Positions 6,257-11,235 of a DNA stretch of 11,235 bases are shown here, one piece after another (position 1 is the first letter of the stretch; each line of letters begins with the position of its first letter). Where the stretch lies: positions 1 to 11,235 of the forward strand of contig DTYO01000110.1 in NCBI GenBank assembly GCA_012961845.1, written 5' to 3'. The translations under genes and the position numbers were made by a program. The notes beneath the pieces are model-generated. The model was not told the origin of the DNA, searched no databases, and worked only from the letters and a program-made list of their open reading frames with translations. Origin of the DNA: Thermodesulfobacteriaceae bacterium. GTDB lineage: Bacteria; Desulfobacterota; Dissulfuribacteria; Dissulfuribacterales; UBA3076.

Positions 6257-6619
6257 ATGCCTCATTATTTTCCAAGATCCCAGCGTATTGCGGATCTATT
6301 AAAAAAAGAAATGGCTGTACTCCTGGTAGAGGGCATCAAGGACCCTATGGTTGCCGGTCTTGTCACCGTCATGAAAGTGAACGTCTCACGGGATCTCCGC
6401 AATGCGAAGATCTTTTTCTCAGTTCTTGGTGATGAAAAGGAACGGAACAGGGTGATGGCAGGGCTTGAAAGGGCCAAGGGTTTCATAAAGAGGGAATTGG
6501 CCCACAGGATGAACCTGAAACACATGCCCGAACTGACATTCAGGCTGGATTACAGTCTGGATGCCAGAGAAGAGATAGAAAAACTCCTGGCCCGGACGGA
6601 TACAGCAAAAGAGGTATAG
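6257..6619 (+). CDS. rbfA: 30S ribosome-binding factor RbfA
   Basis: RbfA is a cytoplasmic KH-fold protein that binds immature 30S subunits near the 5' end of 16S rRNA helix 1 and helps late maturation and cold adaptation. The 120-residue product is the usual length and has the family course: MPHYFPRSQRIADLLKKEMA, then IKDPMVAGLVTVMKVNVSRD, a beta strand NAKIFFSVLG, and LERAKGFIKRELAHRMNLKH-MPELTFRLD. The start at ATG 6257 fits the family N-terminus, but no clear Shine-Dalgarno sequence precedes it, unlike its downstream neighbours. The stop codon is one base before the start of the next gene. Confidence 0.95.
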   Translation: MPHYFPRSQRIADLLKKEMAVLLVEGIKDPMVAGLVTVMKVNVSRDLRNAKIFFSVLGDEKERNRVMAGLERAKGFIKRELAHRMNLKHMPELTFRLDYSLDAREEIEKLLARTDTAKEV

Positions 6620-6620
6620 A

Positions 6621-7676
6621 TTGCAAGTTAGCCTGAAAACAGACGGCATCATAGTCGGTGAAGAGCTGAAAACCGTTGCCGGAGCGCTGGACAGATCGGA
6701 AAGGTGTCTTATCACCTGTCATGTCAAACCGGATGGAGATGCATTGGGTTCCATGCTGGGCCTGGCCCTTGCCCTCATGGATCAGGACAAGAAAGTGACT
6801 CTGTTTTCAGAAGATACTGTTCCGGAGACACTGCGTTTTCTCCCCGGCGCACACCATATTTCCCAGGAACTTCCTGCCAGGCTCCATGGCGGCACAACTC
6901 TGGTGGTCCTGGACTGCAATGAACCTCAGCGCTTGGGCAGACAGGCCAGGAAAATGATCACGCAGGCATCGACGGTCATTATCCTGGATCACCACCTGTT
7001 TAAGGGAGATTTCTGTCTCATGGAGTCCGGCTGCACCAGACCCTGTTTTTCACTGATCCGGCCGGACATCTTTGCCACAGGCGCCATAGTATTCCAGATC
7101 CTGAAAGAGCTGCAGTGGCCTGTTTCAGAAGAAATTGCAATGAATCTGTATACCGCGATAGTCACAGATACCGGAAGTTTCAGGCACAGCAACACCACTG
7201 CTCATGCATTGCAGACGGCAGGAGAGCTGGTATCCCTGGGTGCCCGGCCTTATCTGGTGGCAGACAACCTGTACCAGTCATATCCTCTGCGCAGACTTAA
7301 ACTCCTTCAGATGGCGCTTTCCACTCTTGAGCTGACTCCTGACGGGAAAATAGGGCTTCTGCAGGCCACTCCTGAAATGTTTCAGAGCAGCGGCGCCAGG
7401 GAGAGAGATACAGACGATTTTGTGGGATATGCCAGGTGTGTGGATACGGTGGAAGTAGCAGTGTTCCTCAAAGAGGTATCATCGGGAGAAGTTGCCGTCA
7501 GTTTGAGATCCAAGTCTTATTTCAATGTGGCAGAAGTAGCCAGACACTTTGGTGGAGGCGGCCATTTCCATGCTGCGGGTTTTAGAAAAAAGATGGGGCT
7601 TCAGGAAGTAAGGAAAACCCTGCTCGACCACCTTACAGAGAGTTTCAGCAACATGGCGGAGAAAGCGCATGACTGA
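6621..7676 (+). CDS. nrnA: DHH/DHHA1 phosphoesterase, NrnA-like oligoribonuclease / pAp phosphatase
   Basis: DHH-family enzymes of this type (Bacillus NrnA) degrade RNA oligomers of a few nucleotides and dephosphorylate 3'-phosphoadenosine 5'-phosphate, using two metal ions. The 351-residue product shows all metal-binding motifs: HVKPDGDALGS (34-44, H34, D38, D40), D98 in VVLDCNEPQRLG, D123-H124-H125, and D183 in VTDTGSFRHS. The C-terminal DHHA1 substrate domain carries GGGGHFHAAGF at 311-321. The start is TTG 6621 with GAGG (6611-6614) 6 nt upstream, one base after the rbfA stop. No better in-frame start precedes the conserved region. It overlaps truB by 8 nt. Together with PNPase in the same operon it would complete RNA decay to mononucleotides. 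Activity on particular substrates (short RNA, pAp, cyclic dinucleotide products) is inferred. Confidence 0.9.
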   Translation: MQVSLKTDGIIVGEELKTVAGALDRSERCLITCHVKPDGDALGSMLGLALALMDQDKKVTLFSEDTVPETLRFLPGAHHISQELPARLHGGTTLVVLDCNEPQRLGRQARKMITQASTVIILDHHLFKGDFCLMESGCTRPCFSLIRPDIFATGAIVFQILKELQWPVSEEIAMNLYTAIVTDTGSFRHSNTTAHALQTAGELVSLGARPYLVADNLYQSYPLRRLKLLQMALSTLELTPDGKIGLLQATPEMFQSSGARERDTDDFVGYARCVDTVEVAVFLKEVSSGEVAVSLRSKSYFNVAEVARHFGGGGHFHAAGFRKKMGLQEVRKTLLDHLTESFSNMAEKAHD

Positions 7677-8706
7677 CGGTGTCATCGTAATGGACAAACC
7701 TGCCGGGATGACATCCTTCCAGCTGGTAAGGGCCGTCCGCAGGAGGCTAGGGGTGAAAAAGGCCGGTCACACAGGCACTCTCGATCCCATGGCCACCGGT
7801 GTACTGCCTGTCTGCCTTGGGAAGGCAACAAAGATTGTACAGTTCCTCATGGCCGGCCGGAAAGTATATCACGGAAGCCTGAAGCTCGGTGCGGCTACCG
7901 ACACCTACGATTCGGAAGGCAGCATCACCATGGAGAAACCCATTCCATATAACGTGGACGGAAAGGTCATCAGGGAGACGTGCAGAAAACTCACAGGAAG
8001 CATTCTCCAGGCACCTCCCCCTTTTTCTGCTGCCAAACACCACGGCGTTCCCCTGCACAGACTGGCCCGCAGGGGAATAATAGTCAAAAAGGAACCAAGA
8101 CCGGTAAATGTCCATACATTTCATGTCATTGACGTAAGACTACCGCAAGTGGATTTTGCCGTGCAGTGCTCAGGAGGAACATATATAAGATCTCTCGTCC
8201 ATGAGCTGGGCATGATGCTTGGATGCTGTGCCCACATGACCGGTCTGCGACGTATATGTAGCAGTCCGTTCGATACTTCCAGGGCACTGACCCTGGAAGT
8301 CCTTGACAGGATACTTGCACGTAACGGCATTTTAGATGTCCTGGTCACCATGGACAGAGCGCTTGATCACATACCATCTCTGATCATAGGCGAGGAAACG
8401 GCTTCCAGACTGCGCAGAGGTCAGGCTGTTGCCGCAGCCGCAATCGCAGGATCCGGAAAGGAACGCCTTGCCGTGCAAGCCGATATTCCGTTTGTGCGCC
8501 TCCTGAAGAAATCAGACTGTCGTGACGACGGAAAACCTGATTACGAACTGGTTGCAGTCTCAAGGTGGCCACTGGAATGCGCCAGCAGCAGCCCGGACTG
8601 CATCAGAACGATCAGGGTCTGGCAGGAAGAAAATGCATTGCCTTCCCGGCACAGCAGCCTGGATGCCGGCGGACCGTACGAAGACCTGACGGCTGCAGGC
8701 CTCTGA
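7669..8706 (+). CDS. truB: tRNA pseudouridine(55) synthase TruB
   Basis: TruB converts U55 in the T loop of tRNAs to pseudouridine and acts as a tRNA folding chaperone. The 345-residue product begins GVIVMDKPAGMTSFQLVRAV and carries the catalytic motif GHTGTLDPMATGVLP with D39 as nucleophile. Other family blocks are Y67 in GRKVYHG, ATDTYDSEG (76-84), APPPFSAAKHHG (115-126) and CSGGTYIRSL (167-176). In the third block the usual YSA..K is FSAAK (F119), and the usual Tyr of the following LYxLAR segment is His130. These may be tolerated variants. The C-terminus extends about 40 residues beyond the common length with a Ser/Asp-rich end. ATG 7669 overlaps the preceding stop by 8 nt, with GGAG (7658-7661) 7 nt upstream, which points to coupled translation. 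Confidence 0.95.
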   Translation: MTDGVIVMDKPAGMTSFQLVRAVRRRLGVKKAGHTGTLDPMATGVLPVCLGKATKIVQFLMAGRKVYHGSLKLGAATDTYDSEGSITMEKPIPYNVDGKVIRETCRKLTGSILQAPPPFSAAKHHGVPLHRLARRGIIVKKEPRPVNVHTFHVIDVRLPQVDFAVQCSGGTYIRSLVHELGMMLGCCAHMTGLRRICSSPFDTSRALTLEVLDRILARNGILDVLVTMDRALDHIPSLIIGEETASRLRRGQAVAAAAIAGSGKERLAVQADIPFVRLLKKSDCRDDGKPDYELVAVSRWPLECASSSPDCIRTIRVWQEENALPSRHSSLDAGGPYEDLTAAGL

Positions 8707-8813
8707 CATACAAACCATTGTTTGTGCTGACTACATAATTATTAAGCAGCTTAATGAATTGACCAGCAACGACCATACCAAAAATTATTTAACTGCTAAG
8801 GAGGAATAGACAG
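8707..8813 (+). promoter_or_regulatory. rpsO leader with inverted repeats and possible promoter
   Basis: This AT-rich 107-nt spacer contains ACAAAC/GTTTGT (from the last base of truB, 8710-8715/8720-8725) and the palindrome ATTAAGC-A-GCTTAAT (8741-8755). A weak promoter-like pair, TTGTTT (8718-8723) and TATTAA (8740-8745) 16 nt apart, overlaps them. S15 commonly represses its own translation by binding structures in the rpsO leader, and such structures differ between phyla, so this is a candidate autoregulatory region. None of it is proved by the sequence. Confidence 0.4.
8798..8804 (+). promoter_or_regulatory. Strong ribosome binding site that fixes the rpsO start
   Basis: AAGGAGG is a full Shine-Dalgarno match, the strongest in the window. 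It stands 9 nt before GTG 8814, which selects GTG over the in-frame TTG at 8820 and fits a highly expressed ribosomal protein. Confidence 0.85.
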
Positions 8814-9083
8814 GTGGTTTTGGATACACAAAGTAAAAGGAAACTAATTGAAGAATTCCAAACCCATGGAACTGATACAGGTTCTCCAGAGGTTCAGATA
8901 GCTCTGTTGAGCAATAGAATCAAATATCTTACGGAACACTTCAAAACCCACAAAAAGGATCATGGGTCTAGGCGTGGACTGCTCAAACTCGTGGGACAGA
9001 GGCGCAGGCTCCTGGATTACCTGAAGAAAAAGGATATCACAAGGTACAGGAACATCATCAAACAACTTGGACTGCGTAAATAG
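8814..9083 (+). CDS. rpsO: 30S ribosomal protein S15
   Basis: S15 is a primary 16S rRNA-binding protein that organises the central domain of the 30S subunit and forms a bridge to the 50S subunit. The 89-residue length is exactly that of the family. Conserved stretches are FQTHGTDTGSPEVQIALLSN, THKKDHGSRRGLL and GQRRRLLDYLKKKDITRYRN. Start GTG 8814 gives MVLDTQSKRKLIEEF, matching other S15 proteins, and has a perfect ribosome binding site. Placement between truB and pnp is the standard bacterial arrangement. Confidence 0.98.
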   Translation: MVLDTQSKRKLIEEFQTHGTDTGSPEVQIALLSNRIKYLTEHFKTHKKDHGSRRGLLKLVGQRRRLLDYLKKKDITRYRNIIKQLGLRK

Positions 9084-9121
9084 TCTGTTACACGGATTTC
9101 TTATCTTCTGATGTGACTTCA

Positions 9122-9143
9122 ACTCTGTTTTACTCTACAGGGT
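9122..9143 (+). other. Possible stem-loop in rpsO-pnp spacer
   Basis: ACTCTGT (9122-9128) can pair with ACAGGGT (9137-9143) over 7 bp including one G-U, with an 8-nt loop. In E. coli this spacer has a terminator and an RNase III-cleaved hairpin used in pnp autoregulation. The structure here is weak and has no T tract after it. Confidence 0.25.
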
Positions 9144-9188
9144 GCTGGATACCATGGGAATACGGCTTTAAGACAGGAAAGACCTATC

Positions 9189-11235
9189 ATGATTAAATTA
9201 GAGACTGAACTCAACAATATGCCCTTCACCTTTGAGAGCGGACGTCTGGCAAAGCAGGCCAATGGCTCCATTCTTGCTGGTTTCAGTGACACTGTTGTGC
9301 TGGTGACGGCCGTAACATCCGGAGATGAAAGAGAAGGCATAAATTTTCTGCCGTTGATGGTGAATTACCAGGAGATGTTTTATGCGGCAGGCCGCATACC
9401 CGGCAGTTATTTCCGCCGGGAAATAGGCAGACCCAGTGAAAAGGAAACCCTGACTTCCCGGTTTATAGACAGACCTCTGAGGCCAAGATTTCCTGAAGGC
9501 TATCGTTTCGACACCCAGATAATCGCTACCGTACTGTCGGTGGATGATGAGGTGGATCCCGATGTAGTAGCCATTACCGCATCATCTGCAGCTCTCTGTG
9601 TATCCGATATACCTTTTGACGGTCCTATTGCCGGTGTAAGGGTAGGCAGAGTCGAGGGTGACTTCGTAGTCAACCCCACCAGGACGCAGCTTGCCCAATC
9701 AGACATGAATCTCATCGTCGCCGGTTCCAGGGAGGCAGTCGTAATGGTTGAAGGATGGGCAGCAGTGCTACCGGAAAAAGACATCCTGGATGCCATCATG
9801 TTCGGCCGGGAAGCCATGCAGCCACTGCTGGACCTCCAGGATGAACTTGTAGCCAGGACAGGAAAGCCGAAGATGAAAATCCCTGAGCCGTCGGTTGACA
9901 CAGAACTGGCGGAGGCAGTAAGAGCAGCCACAGGAGAAAAACTCCGCAAGGCTATACTCATCCCTGGCAAGATGGAACGCAACGCTGAGAAAAAACTGGT
10001 CAAGACCGCAGTCCTTGAAGATCTCAAGGGAGACTTTCCCGACAGAAAGGAAGAGATCTCCCAAATCCTGAAAACACTGGAAAAAGACATCATGCGGGAT
10101 CAAATAGTCAGCAACAGAAAACGGATCGACGGCAGGACTTTCTCGGAAGTCAGACCCATTACATGCTCCCTGGCTGAACTTCCCCGTACCCACGGATCAG
10201 CAGTATTTACCAGGGGTGAAACCCAGGTAATGGCCGTCGCCACACTGGGCAGTGCTGAAGACGAACAGAGAATCGAATATCCCGGAGGCCAGCAGTTCAA
10301 GAATTTCATGCTTCACTACAACTTTCATCCATTCTGTGTAGGCGAAGTGCGTCCGCTCAGAGGACCAGCCCGGAGAGACATAGGACATGGAGCCTTGGCC
10401 GAACGGGCGCTGTCAGGAGTAATTCCACCACCTGAAGATTTCATGTACACCATTCGCATTGTGTCTGATGTGCTTGAATCCAACGGATCATCGTCCATGG
10501 CCACGGTATGCGGCGGAACTCTGGCCATGATGGATGCAGGTGTCCCCATCAGAGACATGGTGGCTGGTGTTGCCATGGGCCTGATCAGCGAAAAAGGTCA
10601 GTTCATAATTCTGTCAGATATCCTGGGAGATGAAGACCATCTCGGAGACATGGATTTCAAGGTGGCCGGAACCTCAGAAGGCATCACCGCACTCCAGATG
10701 GATATAAAAATCCCGGAAGTGACCGAAGACATACTGAGCGAAGCCCTCACACAGGCCAGAGAGGCGAGGATCTTCATACTGGATGAGATGAAAAAGGTGA
10801 TAGACGCTCCCAGGGAAAAGCTTTCTCGCTATGCCCCAGTCATCACTACCATTCACATCAATCCTGAAAAGATAGGGGCCCTTATAGGTCCCGGCGGCAA
10901 GATCATAAGGGGGATCATAGAAGAGACCGGAGTAAAGATAGACGTCGATGACTCCGGCCAGGTGAACATTTTCTCCCCGTCCCAGAAAGCGGCACAGGAA
11001 GCTCTGAAGAAAATAAAGGACATCACGGAAGAAGCCGAAATCGGAAAGACATACAAGGGCATAGTCAAAAAAATAATGGACTTCGGAGCCTTTGTTGAAA
11101 TCCTGCCCGGCACCGACGGCCTGGTCCACATTTCCGAACTGGACAACAAGCATGTCAAGAAGGTCACCGACATACTGAAAGAAGGGGACGAAATCCAGGT
11201 CAAGGTCCTCGACATAGACAGACAGGGCAAAATCA
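9189..11235 (+). CDS. pnp: Polyribonucleotide nucleotidyltransferase (PNPase), 3' end beyond window
   Basis: PNPase degrades RNA 3' to 5' by phosphorolysis and can add tails in reverse. It is a trimer and a partner in degradosome-type complexes. The visible 682 codons cover the first RNase PH-like domain (with SYFRREIGRPSEKETLTSRF), an all-helical linker (about 215-310) and the second RNase PH-like domain. That domain has ESNGSSSMATVCGG and the metal-binding EDHLGDMDFKVAGT, in which D483 and D489 correspond to E. coli D486 and D492. A KH domain (GPGGK at 567-571) and the start of an S1 domain (from about 619, GKTYKGIVKKIMDFGAFVEI) follow. Only the end of S1 and the tail, roughly 15-40 residues, are missing. 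ATG 9189 has AGGAAAG (9175-9181) 7 nt upstream. All active-site motifs are intact. Confidence 0.97.
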   Translation, partial: MIKLETELNNMPFTFESGRLAKQANGSILAGFSDTVVLVTAVTSGDEREGINFLPLMVNYQEMFYAAGRIPGSYFRREIGRPSEKETLTSRFIDRPLRPRFPEGYRFDTQIIATVLSVDDEVDPDVVAITASSAALCVSDIPFDGPIAGVRVGRVEGDFVVNPTRTQLAQSDMNLIVAGSREAVVMVEGWAAVLPEKDILDAIMFGREAMQPLLDLQDELVARTGKPKMKIPEPSVDTELAEAVRAATGEKLRKAILIPGKMERNAEKKLVKTAVLEDLKGDFPDRKEEISQILKTLEKDIMRDQIVSNRKRIDGRTFSEVRPITCSLAELPRTHGSAVFTRGETQVMAVATLGSAEDEQRIEYPGGQQFKNFMLHYNFHPFCVGEVRPLRGPARRDIGHGALAERALSGVIPPPEDFMYTIRIVSDVLESNGSSSMATVCGGTLAMMDAGVPIRDMVAGVAMGLISEKGQFIILSDILGDEDHLGDMDFKVAGTSEGITALQMDIKIPEVTEDILSEALTQAREARIFILDEMKKVIDAPREKLSRYAPVITTIHINPEKIGALIGPGGKIIRGIIEETGVKIDVDDSGQVNIFSPSQKAAQEALKKIKDITEEAEIGKTYKGIVKKIMDFGAFVEILPGTDGLVHISELDNKHVKKVTDILKEGDEIQVKVLDIDRQGKI

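Noticed and set aside
1..11235. CRISPR array, defence island, prophage or novel accessory system
   Set aside because: No spaced direct repeats and no cas, restriction, toxin or phage genes; nearly all of the window is core translation and RNA-decay genes.

Overview
This window carries a nearly complete bacterial translation and RNA-metabolism operon, all on the + strand: tRNA-Gly(CCC), rimP, nusA, ylxR (frameshifted), infB, ylxP, rbfA, nrnA-like DHH phosphoesterase gene, truB, rpsO and the first 682 codons of pnp. The backbone rimP-nusA-infB-rbfA-truB-rpsO-pnp is shared by most Proteobacteria. The added small genes ylxR and ylxP (DUF503) and the DHH gene between rbfA and truB are more typical of Desulfobacterota (the former Deltaproteobacteria) and Firmicutes. 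With a Proteobacteria-like NusA and IF2 and mid-range base composition, I favour Desulfobacterota. This is inferred from gene order and protein style, not from a search.

Layout. Bases 1-480 hold no complete gene. A reading frame on the - strand runs off the left edge and encodes a helix-turn-helix segment like those of transposase OrfA proteins. A sigma70-like promoter (438-466) precedes a CCA-encoding tRNA-Gly(CCC) at 485-560. A 164-nt leader follows and ends in a very strong intrinsic terminator (691-724) whose last U abuts the ATG of rimP. The operon then runs with small spacers or overlaps: rimP, nusA, ylxR (starts inside nusA; one extra A in an A6 run breaks its frame), infB, ylxP (starts inside infB), a 289-nt spacer rich in inverted repeats, rbfA, nrnA-like gene, truB (8-nt overlap), rpsO (strong ribosome binding site, GTG start) and pnp, cut by the window end.

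How the genes work together. RimP, RbfA, S15 and TruB serve 30S subunit and tRNA maturation. IF2 drives initiation. NusA links RNA polymerase to elongation, termination and antitermination. The DHH phosphoesterase and PNPase together supply 3' RNA decay and the clean-up of very short oligoribonucleotides.

I see no defence system, CRISPR array, phage or other undescribed accessory system. The items that deserve attention are the rimP leader terminator, the ylxR frameshift, the structured ylxP-rbfA spacer and the palindromes ahead of nusA, infB and rpsO.
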